From contig NZ_VTTI01000002.1 of NCBI RefSeq assembly GCF_008641105.1, positions 224,050-288,049 on the forward strand: a DNA stretch of 64,000 nucleotides, read 5' to 3'. Positions 1-9,955 of the stretch are shown here, in pieces. Origin of the DNA: Halopseudomonas salina (lineage in GTDB: Bacteria > Pseudomonadota > Gammaproteobacteria > Pseudomonadales > Pseudomonadaceae). The translations under genes were made by a program, and so were the position numbers. The notes under the pieces are model-generated. The model made no database searches and was not told the DNA's origin. It saw nothing but the letters and a program-made list of their open reading frames with translations. Position 1 is the first letter of the stretch; each line of letters begins with the position of its first letter.

Positions 1-1352
1 GTAGGGACCCGCATCGTCACGAATTCTTCAGCGGCTGTGGGATGGATACCCAGAGTGGCATCAAACATGGCCTTGGTCGCTCCCGCCTTGAGTGCAATCG
101 CCATGCCCTGGACGATCTCCCCCGCATCCGGGCCAACCATGTGAACACCCAGTACCCGGTCGGTCTGCTTGTCGACGATCATCTTCATCAGGCTCTCTTC
201 CCCCCGTCCGGCCAAGGTGTTGCGCATCGGGCGGAATCGGCTTTCGTAGACAGCGAGTGTGTAGCCCTTGCCTCTGGCCTGCTCTTCAGTCAGCCCCAGA
301 GCTGCCACGTTGGGGATGCAGAACACCGCGGTGGCGATATCGTCATAATCCACCGGGCGGTATTCGTCGGGCTTGTACAGGCGCCGCACAAGCGCCATGC
401 CCTCAGCCAGCGCGACCGGTGTCAGCTGCATGGTATGGGTAACATCACCTATGGCAAGCACGGCGGGATCGCTGGTCTGATAATCCTGGTCGACATCGAT
501 GAAACCCATATCGTCCACGGTGACTCCGGTATTCTCCAGACCCAGTCCGGCAATATTGGGGCGCCTGCCAGTGGCGTAAAGCACCAGATCGGTCTCCAGT
601 GTTGAGCCATCGGACAGCGACAGCGACAGCACTCCGTCCTCGCGGCGCTCGACGGAAAGCACATCGGTGTTAAAGCGCAGATCCAGCTCCTTGGCCTTCA
701 TGGTAGTAGCCATGTGTTCACGGATGCTTTGATCGAACCCGCGCAGAAACAGGTCTCCACGGTACAACTGAGTCACCTCGCAGCCGACGCCCTGGAAGAT
801 ACTGGCGAACTCTATTGCGATATAACCACCGCCTACCACGGTTACCCGTTTTGGGAGGGTTTCGAGGTAAAAGGCTTCGTTGGAGCTTATGACATGTTCG
901 CTACCAGGAAAATCCGGGATGTAAGGCCAGCCGCCTGTGGCTACCAGAACACGCTCGGCGGTGAAGGTCTTGTCACCTACCGCAACGGTATGCGAGTCCA
1001 CAAAGCGTGCACGCCCATCAATAAGCGTGACCCCTGCGCTGGAGAGCAGATTGCGGTAGATGCCGTTAAGCCGCGTAATTTCGCGGTTCTTGTTTTCCAG
1101 CAGGCGGCTCCAGGTAAAGCTGGTTTCGCCAATGTTCCAGCCATAGCCATGGGCATCTTCCATGTCTTCGGCGAAATGCGCAGCATAGGCGAACAGTTTC
1201 TTTGGCACGCAGCCAACGTTGACGCAGGTGCCTCCGAGGTACAGGTCTTCGGCAACGGCAACTTTCGCCCCATAACTTGCGGCGAGGCGGCTGGCCCGCA
1301 CGCCTCCTGACCCGGCCCCGATTACAAAAAGGTCAAAATCAAAATCGCTCAT
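1..1352 (-). CDS. gor: Glutathione reductase (3' end outside window)
   Basis: This is an FAD/NADPH-dependent disulfide reductase that keeps cytosolic glutathione reduced. The reading frame starts at the ATG complementary to 1350-1352 ([17 protein letters not shown], a Rossmann FAD-binding start) and stays open to the first base of the window, so the C-terminus is missing. The redox-active disulfide motif [13 protein letters not shown] is complementary to about 1210-1250. A second dinucleotide-binding motif ([11 protein letters not shown]) lies near 820-850, and the ATGRRPN motif of the family lies near 560-580. The visible 450 residues match the family's usual length almost to the end. I choose glutathione reductase over dihydrolipoamide dehydrogenase from the VNVGCVPKK signature. 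It stands about 100 bp downstream of the yihY gene, on the same strand. Confidence 0.9.
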   Translation of the reverse strand, partial: MSDFDFDLFVIGAGSGGVRASRLAASYGAKVAVAEDLYLGGTCVNVGCVPKKLFAYAAHFAEDMEDAHGYGWNIGETSFTWSRLLENKNREITRLNGIYRNLLSSAGVTLIDGRARFVDSHTVAVGDKTFTAERVLVATGGWPYIPDFPGSEHVISSNEAFYLETLPKRVTVVGGGYIAIEFASIFQGVGCEVTQLYRGDLFLRGFDQSIREHMATTMKAKELDLRFNTDVLSVERREDGVLSLSLSDGSTLETDLVLYATGRRPNIAGLGLENTGVTVDDMGFIDVDQDYQTSDPAVLAIGDVTHTMQLTPVALAEGMALVRRLYKPDEYRPVDYDDIATAVFCIPNVAALGLTEEQARGKGYTLAVYESRFRPMRNTLAGRGEESLMKMIVDKQTDRVLGVHMVGPDAGEIVQGMAIALKAGATKAMFDATLGIHPTAAEEFVTMRVP

Positions 1353-1450
1353 GTTTCCGCCTGGCTGCTGAAAAAAGATGCCACAGCATAACGCATCGAC
1401 AGGCTGTTTTGCCCACGCATTAGCCCACCAGATGGTTTGTCACCACGGGA

Positions 1451-2326
1451 TCATGATTCGACCTGTTTCTCGCCCTTGTCCTTGCCCTCCGTCGAGGCAT
1501 GTTCAATAGTGGCATTGAGCTCTGCACCCAGGAGTAATACCGCTGAGGAGATGTAAAAGAACAGCAGCAGCACAATCATCGCTCCGATCCCGCCGTACAT
1601 GGCGTCGTAGTTGCCGAAATTGCTGACGTAGAAGCCGAACCCCAAGGAAGCGACTATCCAGATGATCACAGCCATTATTGATCCTGGAGTGATGTAACGA
1701 AATTTCTGTTCGACGTCAGGTGTGAAGTAATACAAAAGGGCAACTACTAACATCAGCAGCATGATAGCGAACGGCCAGCGTAAAACGGCCCACAGCGTAA
1801 CCGCCATATCACCTAGCCCCACCCAGCTACCTATCCACGCTATCAAGCCCGGCCCCACCACCATCAGTGCCGTAGCAGTGAGCAGCAGCAATGCAAGCCC
1901 GACGGTGTATGCCACGGAAAGCAGATAGCGTTTCCAGCCCGGTCTGGTTTCAGACACGTTGTAAGCCTTGTTCATTGCGTTCATCAGCGAGCGGATGCCG
2001 TTTGACGCTACCCAGATTGCCACCACAATGGCTACCGAGAAGATGCTGTTCTTGCCGCTTTGCAAATCAGTAATCACAGGATCCACGATCTCTAGTGCTG
2101 CCGATGGAAGCACCAGCGCCGCCTGCTCACGTAACCAGCCGAAAAAATCCTGTAGGTTGAGAAAGCTCAGCATGGCTATCAGGAAAAGCAGAAAGGGAAA
2201 AAGCGCAAAGAGTGCGCGGTATGAGAGTGCCGCGGCGTAAGTGGGCATATCATCGGAGATGAAGTTCTTGAAGGTACGCTTGATCAGCGTGAAAGTACTC
2301 GTTCCCTGCAGATCCAGAAATGCCAT
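1451..2326 (-). CDS. YihY/BrkB family inner membrane protein
   Basis: This is a 291-residue multi-pass membrane protein of the YihY/BrkB (once called RNase BN) family, whose transport function is not firmly established. After a cytoplasmic N-terminus (MAFLDLQGTS) it shows about six hydrophobic segments. Family landmarks are the AAALSYRALFALFPFLL stretch near residues 30-50, the SNGIRSLMNAMNKAYN segment in the middle, and the GFYVSNFGNYDAMYGG loop near the C-terminus. The tail is charged (KDKGEKQVES). The start at 2326 is preferred over an upstream ATG at 2344 because a GAGGG ribosome-binding sequence lies six to seven bases before it. It probably forms a separate unit from gor. Confidence 0.85.
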   Translation of the reverse strand: MAFLDLQGTSTFTLIKRTFKNFISDDMPTYAAALSYRALFALFPFLLFLIAMLSFLNLQDFFGWLREQAALVLPSAALEIVDPVITDLQSGKNSIFSVAIVVAIWVASNGIRSLMNAMNKAYNVSETRPGWKRYLLSVAYTVGLALLLLTATALMVVGPGLIAWIGSWVGLGDMAVTLWAVLRWPFAIMLLMLVVALLYYFTPDVEQKFRYITPGSIMAVIIWIVASLGFGFYVSNFGNYDAMYGGIGAMIVLLLFFYISSAVLLLGAELNATIEHASTEGKDKGEKQVES

Positions 2327-2593
2327 TGTCGTCCCTCGGTACATGAATCGTCTCTAGGTCTGACGATAACATCAAGCAAGAGTTCTGCGTTGCCAAAAAG
2401 ACTGGTGATAAGACAGAAGAGCGGGGTTTATATAACCACATCAGTGTAATTTACCCTGATGCCTCGTGGTGTATCTGACCATTAAGTTTAAAATGTTAAC
2501 AAACTCATGGGGTTAAGTAGCGGCATGAAATATGCTTAAGGTTACAGGGAGAAGCGAAACTTCGCTTCAAGATCCAACAAAGGACTATCAGTA

Positions 2594-3103
2594 ATGCCTA
2601 ACCACACTCTTGGCTTATGCCTCGCGATTGTAATTACGGCTCTGCCGCTCAGCCTGTCCCATGCCGAAGATAATGCCGGTGCTCATGCCCATGGTGGGGA
2701 AACGCACCAGCAGCAGAGTGAAAGACCAAATGCTCTGCAATTGAACAACGGCAATCAGTGGCAGACCGATGGTCCGTTACGCAAGGCCATGGCCAGATTA
2801 AGAAACGATCTGCAGCCACTGGCGCTGGATATTCATCAGCGTCGGCTCTCAGTTGATCACTACGACGCGATTGCTGCCAGCGTGAATGACCAGGTGACCT
2901 ATATGATTGACAATTGCGAGCTGGAGGCCCAAGCGGATGCACAACTGCATGTGATCATTGCCGAGCTAATGGCTGGAGTCGTCTTGATGCAGGGCGATAA
3001 GCACGGGCAGGCTCGTAGCGATGGTGCCATACGGGTGGTGGAGGCGTTGAACAGCTACGCAACCTACTTCAATGACCCGACTTTCGAAAAGCTTGATCAC
3101 TAA
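2594..3103 (+). CDS. Small exported His-rich protein of unknown function
   Basis: I do not recognise a characterised family with confidence. The 169-residue product begins with a cleavable signal peptide (to about LSLSHA, residue 24). A short His/Gln-rich stretch (AHAHGGETHQQQ) follows, then a helical domain of about 110 residues containing LQLNNGNQWQTDGPLRKAM. The His-rich N-terminus of the mature protein could bind a metal such as copper, but that is inference. The start is supported by AAGGA about nine bases upstream. It converges with nosL, the copper chaperone gene of the nos cluster, 145 bp away, so a link to copper handling or denitrification is possible but unproven. Confidence 0.6.
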   Translation: MPNHTLGLCLAIVITALPLSLSHAEDNAGAHAHGGETHQQQSERPNALQLNNGNQWQTDGPLRKAMARLRNDLQPLALDIHQRRLSVDHYDAIAASVNDQVTYMIDNCELEAQADAQLHVIIAELMAGVVLMQGDKHGQARSDGAIRVVEALNSYATYFNDPTFEKLDH

Positions 3104-3248
3104 CTGCTCACTCTCGATAGCCCGCGACCTCAGTCAGGCTCGGCGGACGGACAGCCACTGAGAGGGTTCATGCCGTTACCATGCTGGAAGAGTGCAGGCG
3201 GGCTGCACTCGCCATTGCATACAGAGTTTTCCCAGGAAGCCGGTTTTT

Positions 3249-3785
3249 TCAGTGCATGTCATGCCCATGCTGCGAGGACGCGGACTGCTGCAATACTTGC
3301 TGATCTATCTCTTCAAAGCGCAACATTTGTCCGCCATGTTCGTCAGCGAGTGTCTGCGCCGCAGCTTCGTCTGCAAAGCTGGCCAGACTGGCGCCCATTG
3401 CGCTCTTCAGCGGAATGCCGATGACGTAAAAGGCCTGGGTTGCGTCGATCAGGTGCGCATCATCTGGCGAGCTCCATGTGCTCTGGCCCATGTCGTGAAC
3501 GAACAGCGAAACATCACTGATGCGGTTTTCAGGCTGCAGCCACCAGCCGAACATCTCGGCAGTCGAGCAAAACTTGCGCACGCCATCATTGCCCACGCCC
3601 TGCCCTTTCGGCCCCTCGAATTCGCTGATCACCATCCCACAGACATGGCACTCGTCTTCCTGATGGAATGCCACAGGTTCGCGGGCGACCTGCTCGACAT
3701 CTTCTTTGCCACAGGCCAGCAAGCTCAAACCCAACAGGGCAATTGCAATCAGGCGCGCGCTGCGCCCTTCGAGATAACTCATCAT
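3249..3785 (-). CDS. nosL: NosL copper-binding lipoprotein of nitrous oxide reductase maturation
   Basis: NosL is an outer-membrane or periplasm-facing lipoprotein that delivers copper for assembly of the CuZ centre of NosZ. The 178-residue product has a lipobox (LLGLSLLAC) giving a lipidated cysteine near residue 25. It carries the family copper motif (HVCGMVI) and the conserved FCSTAEMF segment, and ends in a His-containing tail (SSQHGHDMH). Two adjacent ATG codons (3785 and 3782) are possible; the first has AGGA seven bases upstream. It is the last gene of the nos cluster, 16 bp after nosY, and converges with the His-rich gene at 2594. No nosX/apbE homologue follows it. Confidence 0.92.
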   Translation of the reverse strand: MMSYLEGRSARLIAIALLGLSLLACGKEDVEQVAREPVAFHQEDECHVCGMVISEFEGPKGQGVGNDGVRKFCSTAEMFGWWLQPENRISDVSLFVHDMGQSTWSSPDDAHLIDATQAFYVIGIPLKSAMGASLASFADEAAAQTLADEHGGQMLRFEEIDQQVLQQSASSQHGHDMH

Positions 3786-3801
3786 CCAGATATCCTCATA
3801 G

Positions 3802-4632
3802 CTACACAACACGTCGACGGAATAACCAATAAGCCAATAGCAGGGAAACACCCACCCAAACCACCAGGCAGGCCCACAACAGCCAACCTGATATGGGCAG
3901 ATCATCACCCAGGGTGAGTACACCCACGGCGCTGCTGCCAACTTCAAAGCCGGACAGATTGATCAGGCGGTAGATGTCGGTGGGGTTGAATAATAAAAGC
4001 CAGGGCAACAGGTCCGGATTGAACTTGCCCTCGCTGATAACAAGTACCGCCAGCAACGCAAGATCGAATACCAGCACGAACACGAACCACACCCCAAGGG
4101 CCAGACCCGCCGCGGTCGATTTTTCCCGGGCAAGGCTGCTCAACACGTAGGCCAGGGCCAGGAACACCCAGCCCAGCAGCGTCGAAGAGATCATGAAACG
4201 TCCGAATGCCCACATCAGCAGGCTCAGTTCCACATCTTCGACCAGGACACCGATGGCCACGGCAGCGCAGCCAAAACCGATCAAGGTGGCCAGGGCCAGG
4301 ATCAAGCCATGCCCGAAAAACTTGCCCAGGAGTATCTGTCCGCGGCCGAGCGGATAGGTCAGAAGCAACATCAGCGTACCACCCTCCTCCTCGCCGACGA
4401 TCGCATCGTAGGCCAGCATCAAGGCGATCAGTGGCATGAGAAAGGTTGCCAGACTGGCGAGGCTAGCAATGGTCGCCGGAATAGACGTAAAACCCACCTG
4501 CCCTGAAGCCGCTGCGCCAAACCAGGCGATGCCTACTGCCAGCAATGCGAACACCAGACTGATCGCCAGCAACCAGCGATTGCGTAGCCCGTCGCTGAGT
4601 TCCTTGCGCGCGATATTCCATATCTGGTTCAT
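3802..4632 (-). CDS. nosY: NosY, membrane permease of the NosDFY ABC transporter
   Basis: NosY is the inner-membrane component of the NosDFY ABC transporter needed for building the copper-sulfur CuZ site of N2O reductase. The 276-residue ABC-2 type permease has six predicted membrane helices. It starts with [18 protein letters not shown], a typical amphipathic entry into this family, and has the conserved [13 protein letters not shown] loop after the second helix. Its ATG overlaps the nosF stop by four bases (4629-4632), indicating translational coupling with the ATPase gene. Confidence 0.93.
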   Translation of the reverse strand: MNQIWNIARKELSDGLRNRWLLAISLVFALLAVGIAWFGAAASGQVGFTSIPATIASLASLATFLMPLIALMLAYDAIVGEEEGGTLMLLLTYPLGRGQILLGKFFGHGLILALATLIGFGCAAVAIGVLVEDVELSLLMWAFGRFMISSTLLGWVFLALAYVLSSLAREKSTAAGLALGVWFVFVLVFDLALLAVLVISEGKFNPDLLPWLLLFNPTDIYRLINLSGFEVGSSAVGVLTLGDDLPISGWLLWACLVVWVGVSLLLAYWLFRRRVV

Positions 4633-5540
4633 GCCGTGACCTCGCTGGCCTGATCCATATAGTGGCGATAGAGGTCGGTGAGCGAGGGCTGGTGAATTTC
4701 GATGTCAGTCAGTGTTTCTCCGGCGAGCAGCTCACGTAACAGGTCAAGCTTCTGATCCCCGCGTGCAACTACTTCGATACCGTCGTTACCAAGGGGCGTG
4801 GCAATATGACCAGCTGCGTTCCACCGTTGCAGCCATGACTCCCGATCGACCACACCGCTGACCCGGATACGCTCGGGCAGCGCAGCCTCCTGGCGCAAGC
4901 TGGTCAGGGTGCCCACTGCCTGCAGGCGACCACCTGCGAGGATGGCACCTCGATCGATATGCCGTTCGACGCCCGGCAGTACGTGGGAACAGAGAATGAC
5001 GCTGCAGCCCTGTTGGCGCAGGCCATCGATCAGGCTGTACAGATCCTCGGTGGCAACCGGGTCCAGCCCGACAGTAGGCTCGTCCAGTAACAACAACCGG
5101 GGCTCGCCCAGCAATGCTTGCGCCAGGCCCAGGCGTTGGCGCATACCTTTGGAATAGGTGCGTACCTTGCGATCGGCCGCGTGCCCCAGACCTACCTGCT
5201 CCAGCAAATGGTCGGTCTGGCTGGTGTGAGCACCTTTGAGACGGGCAAAGTGACGCAATGTTTCGCGCCCACTCAGTTGTGCATAGAAAGTGACATTCTC
5301 GGGTAGATAACCGAGTGTGCGACGAACCTGCGGATCATTCGGCTCGCGACCCAGCACCCGCACTCGACCTTCGGTGGCGTTGAGCAGGCCAAGAACAAGT
5401 TTCATGGTAGTGGTCTTGCCTGCCCCGTTATGTCCGAACAGGCCGAGCACTTCACCTTCGTCCAGGGTCAGGCTAAGGTCTTCGAGCACGGTCATGGTGC
5501 CGTAGCGCTGGGTGAGATTCTGGATTTCAACAGCATTCAT
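4629..5540 (-). CDS. nosF: NosF, ATP-binding subunit of the NosDFY transporter
   Basis: NosF is the cytoplasmic ATPase that energises NosDFY during NosZ maturation. The 303-residue protein has a complete nucleotide-binding domain: Walker A ([10 protein letters not shown], near residues 36-45), the ABC signature ([15 protein letters not shown]) and Walker B ([14 protein letters not shown]). A C-terminal accessory region of about 90 residues follows. Start and stop codons overlap nosD and nosY by four bases each (ATGA), so nosD, nosF and nosY are tightly coupled. Confidence 0.95.
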   Translation of the reverse strand: MNAVEIQNLTQRYGTMTVLEDLSLTLDEGEVLGLFGHNGAGKTTTMKLVLGLLNATEGRVRVLGREPNDPQVRRTLGYLPENVTFYAQLSGRETLRHFARLKGAHTSQTDHLLEQVGLGHAADRKVRTYSKGMRQRLGLAQALLGEPRLLLLDEPTVGLDPVATEDLYSLIDGLRQQGCSVILCSHVLPGVERHIDRGAILAGGRLQAVGTLTSLRQEAALPERIRVSGVVDRESWLQRWNAAGHIATPLGNDGIEVVARGDQKLDLLRELLAGETLTDIEIHQPSLTDLYRHYMDQASEVTA

Positions 5541-6838
5541 CGAGTGGTTTCCTGAATCAGCGCCGGACTGTCGGCCGGCAGCTTCATTAGCGGATGACTA
5601 TCCTGCACGCCCGGTGACTTGGTCACCGGGAAAACTCGCTGCACCCAGCGCAACAGTTCAATGGCCGGGCTGTTCATCAACAAGCGCACCTGCGGATAGA
5701 GCCAGAGCAGTCTGTCGATATTGTCGTTCGGTTCGTAGGACACATCGCCGATACCGTCATCATCACGATCCCAGCCCAGATAATCGCTCCAATAGTTACC
5801 CTGCCCCTCCACCGACCATTCCTGGGTTCGGGTAGCGACATATTTGACTTGTTGCTGGTTACCCACAAAGGCATTGCGACTGATCTTGTTGTCCTCAGAA
5901 CCAGCAGTAAGATGTATTCCCAACCCGCTGTTTTCAAAATAATTATTCTCAATGGTATTGAACAGGGAGTTATAGATGAACAAAGCCTTGCCTTCCGCGC
6001 CCGAGATCATGGCATCACCATCTCCCTGGTGTGCATCGGATACGAAGTTATCGCTTATCGTGGAGTAGGTGATGTAGTTCATCAGAATGCCGTAATTCTG
6101 ATCGTGCTCGGAGCGATTACCGGTGACCGTCAGTTGACGGCTCTGCATCAGCGCATAGCCGGTACGGGTATTGCGCGTGAGATTTCCGATTACCGTATTG
6201 TCGTGGGAAAACATGTAGTGCACGCCATAGCGCAGATCTTCCAGCGTATTGCCCTCGATCTGATTGCCGTTGGAATTGCCGATATATACGCCGTCGCGGG
6301 TGTGGCGCACATGGTTATCGATAATGCGGGCACCCTTGGTACTGAACATATGGATGCCATTGCCACGGTTTTGCGAGCGAACCGTCTCGTCTCCTTCAAT
6401 GTCGTTGCCGATCACGCTGACATCACTGGCTTGATCGATCCAGATGCCAAAACCGGGCCCCCGCAGACGGTTGCCGCGCAGGGTCACGCGATCCGCGTGT
6501 GGATGAATGAAAACCCCCGCATCCAGATCGGTCAGGTTCGCTCCCCACTCCAGCAAGGTGCAGTTCTCGAGCGTGACGTCCGGGGCTTTGATCTCGACGA
6601 TATGGCCGGTGCCCTGGCCTCTTAGTATTGCGCCATCTTCGCAACGCAGATGGATAGGCTGATCAATCAGAAACTGACCCTGATACTCCCCTTCAGGGAG
6701 GATCCAGCGGTTGTCACTGTCGGCAGACAGTGGCAAGTCAACAATATTCTGGGGAGCCGCCTGGGCAACTCCGGAAACATACAGTAATGCACATGTAGCA
6801 CTAAAGCGCGATACCACTCTCGCCAGTCTTTTCGGCAC
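5537..6838 (-). CDS. nosD: NosD, periplasmic parallel beta-helix protein of N2O reductase maturation
   Basis: NosD is the periplasmic carbohydrate-binding/sugar-hydrolase-like (CASH) beta-helix partner of NosFY. I place the start at the GTG complementary to 6836-6838. It is preceded by AAGGT with a seven-base spacer and gives a clean signal peptide (MPKRLARVV to SGVAQA). The longer ATG at 6910 would lie beyond the terminator hairpin that follows nosZ, so it is unlikely. The 433-residue product shows many right-handed beta-helix rungs with recurring GNxI/V patterns such as VIGNDIEG and IIDNHVRHT. The terminator between nosZ and this gene should reduce nosDFYL expression. Confidence 0.92.
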   Translation of the reverse strand: MPKRLARVVSRFSATCALLYVSGVAQAAPQNIVDLPLSADSDNRWILPEGEYQGQFLIDQPIHLRCEDGAILRGQGTGHIVEIKAPDVTLENCTLLEWGANLTDLDAGVFIHPHADRVTLRGNRLRGPGFGIWIDQASDVSVIGNDIEGDETVRSQNRGNGIHMFSTKGARIIDNHVRHTRDGVYIGNSNGNQIEGNTLEDLRYGVHYMFSHDNTVIGNLTRNTRTGYALMQSRQLTVTGNRSEHDQNYGILMNYITYSTISDNFVSDAHQGDGDAMISGAEGKALFIYNSLFNTIENNYFENSGLGIHLTAGSEDNKISRNAFVGNQQQVKYVATRTQEWSVEGQGNYWSDYLGWDRDDDGIGDVSYEPNDNIDRLLWLYPQVRLLMNSPAIELLRWVQRVFPVTKSPGVQDSHPLMKLPADSPALIQETTR

Positions 6839-6865
6839 TGCTGTTACCTTCTTTGGGCGCCATAG

Positions 6866-6896
6866 AAAAACAGCCCGGCGATTTCGCCGGGCTGTT
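6866..6896 (-). terminator. Intrinsic terminator/attenuator between nosZ and nosD
   Basis: On the minus strand a perfect 12-bp GC-rich stem (6885-6896 with 6869-6880), four-base loop, runs directly into a T-run (the A-run at 6866-6870 on the plus strand). It lies 22 bp after the nosZ stop and before the nosD GTG, so it should stop most nosZ transcripts and let a fraction through to nosDFYL. Confidence 0.85.
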
Positions 6897-6918
6897 AAGC
6901 ATGCTGACAACGTGCTTA

Positions 6919-8826
6919 TCAGGCGGGCTCGACCAACATCCGGCCAGTCATTTCCATGTGCAATGCGTGGCAGAACCAGCTGCAGTAGTACCAGTACACA
7001 CCGGGTTTGTCGGCAGTAAAGGTAATAGAGGAGGTCTGCTGCGGACTGATTTCCATGCTCACACCATGGTTGACCATCACGAAGCCGTGGGTCACATCCT
7101 CGATCTGGTCGATGTTGGTGATGGTCACAGTGACCTCATCACCCTGCTTGACGGTGAACTCTGTTACACCGTAAGCCGGCGCAAAGGACGTCATGTAGAC
7201 GCGCACCTTGTTGCCGTCGCGGATCACCTTGTTATCGGAAGTCAGGCTGATGCCGTCCTTTTCCGCCCGTTTGACCGTCTCGGCAAAGAACGGATCATCA
7301 CGATCCCAGATCTTCTTGGTCCGGATCTGATCACGACGCGCCAGAACACAGTCATGCGGCTCGGCAAAGGCAGGACCATCATGCACCAGCTTCATTTCGT
7401 CACCGGAGATGTCAAACAACTGGTCGTTCTCTGGGTGCAACGGACCGGTTGGCAAGAATCGATCCTTGCCGAACTTGCTCAGCACTACCATCCATTGACC
7501 ATCTGCTTCGGACGTTTCAGTCAGCGACGCATGGTTATGACCGGGCTGATAGTGCACATCAATCTTCTGCTTGATGTACTTCACGTCTTCGCCGTTATAC
7601 GCACGAATAGCATCTGCCATGTTCCACTTAACCACCTGGCTATCAATGAACAGGGTGGTATAGGCATTTCCACGGCCATCAAAAGTCGTGTGCAGCGGTC
7701 CGAGGCCCAGTTCAACTTCAGCAACGATCACCTCACGTGGATCTTCGAACTTGTCGTCGAACAGATCATCGAGTCGGTCGATAGCGATCATGCTGACCGT
7801 AGGTGACAGCTTGCCGGCTGCTACAAAGTACTTGCCATCAGGCGAGGTGTTGCAGCCGTGGGGGTTCTTCGGCACGGGGATGTACCGCGTCAGCTCTGAG
7901 CCGGCGCGGCCGTTCACAACTGGCACTTTCGAGTCGCCCAGGGTGATAAAGTCGCCTTTTTTGACCGCAGCTTCGATGCGAGCGATATTGAACACCACTA
8001 CCCAGTCGCGTTCTGCGCGCATCATGCCGCCCAGATCAGTGGCCTTTTCCGAGTTGTAGCAGGTAGATGCTGCGTATTTGCCGGTAAAGTCTGAGTCGGT
8101 ATTGTCCAGGTTACCATCAACGATAACCTGGAAAGCGACTTCCATACTCTCGGCATCGATCACGTTGAACATGGTGTAGACATCATCGCCAGTCATGTCG
8201 AAGTTGCTGCCGTCGTTCGGGTGCGGAATGAAGTACTCGGCATTGGCATAAACGTACTTGGTATACGGCACTTTTTGTAGCCGCAGGCCATGAATCGCCT
8301 GAACGTTGGGGATCGTGGTGATCTTGTCGCACTTCATGATATCCAGGCGGATACGCGCGACGCGGCTGTTGGCCTTGTCGTTGATGAACAGGTATTTGCC
8401 GTCGTACTTGCCATCGGTCATGGAGAGGTGCGGATGGTGACAGTCCCCATTCAGAAACTTCGCACCATCGCCCAGGATCTTTCTGCTTTCGTTGGTAAGA
8501 CCCCAGCCGGTGGCCGAATCAACGTTGAAAACGGGGATGCGCATCAGCTCGCGCATGGACGGGACGCCCATGACCCGGACCTCACCCTGATGCCCGCCGC
8601 TCCAGAAACCATAATACGAATCCAGTTCGCCTGGCGCGACATGGATCTTGGACTTGCCCTTACCCTCCTTTGCGGCCTGGGCGAAGGCCTCGCGGCTCAT
8701 GACGGAACTGCCCAGCGTCGCTGCGCCGAAAACTGCTGCGCCGGTCATGGCGCTGGCACCGAGGAAGCCGCGGCGGCTTAGTCCTTTGGACTCAATTATC
8801 TCGCCTGCTTTATCTTTGTCGCTCAT
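6919..8826 (-). CDS. nosZ: Nitrous-oxide reductase NosZ (clade I, Tat-exported)
   Basis: NosZ reduces N2O to N2 in the periplasm, the last step of denitrification, and is a homodimer with CuA and CuZ centres. The 635-residue protein has a twin-arginine signal (SRRGFLG, residues 17-23), which marks the clade I type. It has a CuZ ligand region with DCHHPHLSMTDGKYDG, and further CuZ histidines in HGCNTSPDG, PLHTTFDG and QPGHNH. The C-terminal cupredoxin carries a complete CuA site (C615, C619, H623, M626 in CSWFCHALHMEM). All expected ligands seen are present and the frame is intact. AGGAG lies seven bases upstream of the ATG. It follows nosR in the same direction and is probably transcribed from the ANR-dependent promoter upstream of nosR. 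Confidence 0.97.
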   Translation of the reverse strand: MSDKDKAGEIIESKGLSRRGFLGASAMTGAAVFGAATLGSSVMSREAFAQAAKEGKGKSKIHVAPGELDSYYGFWSGGHQGEVRVMGVPSMRELMRIPVFNVDSATGWGLTNESRKILGDGAKFLNGDCHHPHLSMTDGKYDGKYLFINDKANSRVARIRLDIMKCDKITTIPNVQAIHGLRLQKVPYTKYVYANAEYFIPHPNDGSNFDMTGDDVYTMFNVIDAESMEVAFQVIVDGNLDNTDSDFTGKYAASTCYNSEKATDLGGMMRAERDWVVVFNIARIEAAVKKGDFITLGDSKVPVVNGRAGSELTRYIPVPKNPHGCNTSPDGKYFVAAGKLSPTVSMIAIDRLDDLFDDKFEDPREVIVAEVELGLGPLHTTFDGRGNAYTTLFIDSQVVKWNMADAIRAYNGEDVKYIKQKIDVHYQPGHNHASLTETSEADGQWMVVLSKFGKDRFLPTGPLHPENDQLFDISGDEMKLVHDGPAFAEPHDCVLARRDQIRTKKIWDRDDPFFAETVKRAEKDGISLTSDNKVIRDGNKVRVYMTSFAPAYGVTEFTVKQGDEVTVTITNIDQIEDVTHGFVMVNHGVSMEISPQQTSSITFTADKPGVYWYYCSWFCHALHMEMTGRMLVEPA

Positions 8827-8882
8827 CTTGTGCTCCTTGAATACTTTATATTCGGATCCTGAACGTTAAGATTTCTGCTCGT

Positions 8883-9926
8883 TCAGGGTTCAACCACATG
8901 CACAGGTATCAGCTCGGGTATGGGCTCCTTCTTCCCATTTCGGGCGCGCTTTTTCTTGAGGATCAACGGCGGACATTTTTCGTCGTTGTGATAGGTCATC
9001 TGACAATCCAGACAGTAGTGGCACTCGTTATGATTGATGTGTCCATCCGGATGAATGGCCTGGATCTCACACTCTTTGGCGCACAACTGGCAGGGGTCAC
9101 CGCACTCCTTGCGACGCTTCAACCAGTCAAACAAACGGAACTTTGAAGGGATGGCTAGCGCTGCGCCGAGCGGACAGATGTAGCGGCAGTACACCTTGCG
9201 AGTGAATATGCTGATCACCAGCAGGATCACCGCATACAACACAAACCACCATTGGCGATCGAATTTGAGAGTGATGGCCGTCTTGAACGGCTCCACCTCG
9301 GCCGCCCGCTCCGCGACTGACATGGACTCCAGCGATATGGCAAAGAGGACCATAAGCACGATGTATTTGATCGCCCAAAGCCGCTCATGCACTGCGAAGG
9401 GCAGTTCATACTGAGGCACTTTCAGTTTGCGTGCTGCTTCGTTGATCAGCTCCTGCAGAGCGCCGAAGGGGCACAGCCAGCCGCAAAACACCCCGCGCCC
9501 CCAAAGCAGGATGCTGCCTGCAGTGAAGACCCACAGGATAAAGATGATCGGGTCGGTGAGAAACAGCTCCCAACGGAAGTCATCAAAGACCGCGTGAACA
9601 AAGGTCAGTACGTTGACTATCGACAACTGACCCAGCGCATACCAGCCGAGAAACACCACGGTGAAAACCAGATATCCGCGACGTAGCCAATGCAGCATGG
9701 TTGGGTGCTTGGTGAGTTTGTCCTGGAAGAACAGGATCCCGAGCAAAACCAGCAGTGCCGTAATGACCACGGCGATCTGCCAGCTTTGTTGATACCAGAT
9801 ATTGACCCACATAGGCCGGTTGGCTTCTTCGATGGCAGCCAGCTCCTGCTCAGTGGGCAGCGGCCGCTCGAGGTAATCCTCAGGAAGCTGGTATGCAAGC
9901 TCGAAGCTGCTGAACATACTGCTCAC
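8883..9926 (-). CDS. nosR: NosR C-terminal part: membrane and 4Fe-4S ferredoxin region
   Basis: This frame encodes the second half of NosR, the membrane flavo/iron-sulfur protein that supplies electrons to NosZ and is needed for nos expression. It shows five or so membrane helices, two polyferredoxin-type C-x3-CP motifs (CGWLCPFG and CRYICPLG) and a cytoplasmic domain with two cysteine clusters (CGDPCQLCAKEC and CHYCLDC). The given start is a GTG at 9926. The same frame is open upstream through RRQTGPV, the natural continuation of the interrupted N-terminal part, so this GTG is probably not an authentic NosR start. Translation from it would give a 347-residue membrane protein without the FMN domain. 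Confidence 0.85.
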   Translation of the reverse strand: MSSMFSSFELAYQLPEDYLERPLPTEQELAAIEEANRPMWVNIWYQQSWQIAVVITALLVLLGILFFQDKLTKHPTMLHWLRRGYLVFTVVFLGWYALGQLSIVNVLTFVHAVFDDFRWELFLTDPIIFILWVFTAGSILLWGRGVFCGWLCPFGALQELINEAARKLKVPQYELPFAVHERLWAIKYIVLMVLFAISLESMSVAERAAEVEPFKTAITLKFDRQWWFVLYAVILLVISIFTRKVYCRYICPLGAALAIPSKFRLFDWLKRRKECGDPCQLCAKECEIQAIHPDGHINHNECHYCLDCQMTYHNDEKCPPLILKKKRARNGKKEPIPELIPVHVVEP

Positions 9927-9955
9927 CGGCCCGGTCTGACGGCGAACCAGCAGCT

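Noticed and set aside
5849..6625. 258-codon plus-strand frame inside nosD
   Set aside because: It lies antisense to the intact nosD beta-helix gene, and long antisense frames are expected at this codon bias.
6839..6910. Upstream ATG extension of nosD
   Set aside because: It would start within the nosZ terminator hairpin and add a basic segment before the signal peptide; the GTG at 6838 has a proper ribosome site.
8827..8882. A second ANR box between nosR and nosZ
   Set aside because: The 56-bp interval has no TTGAT-N4-ATCAA match, only a ribosome site and AT-rich sequence.
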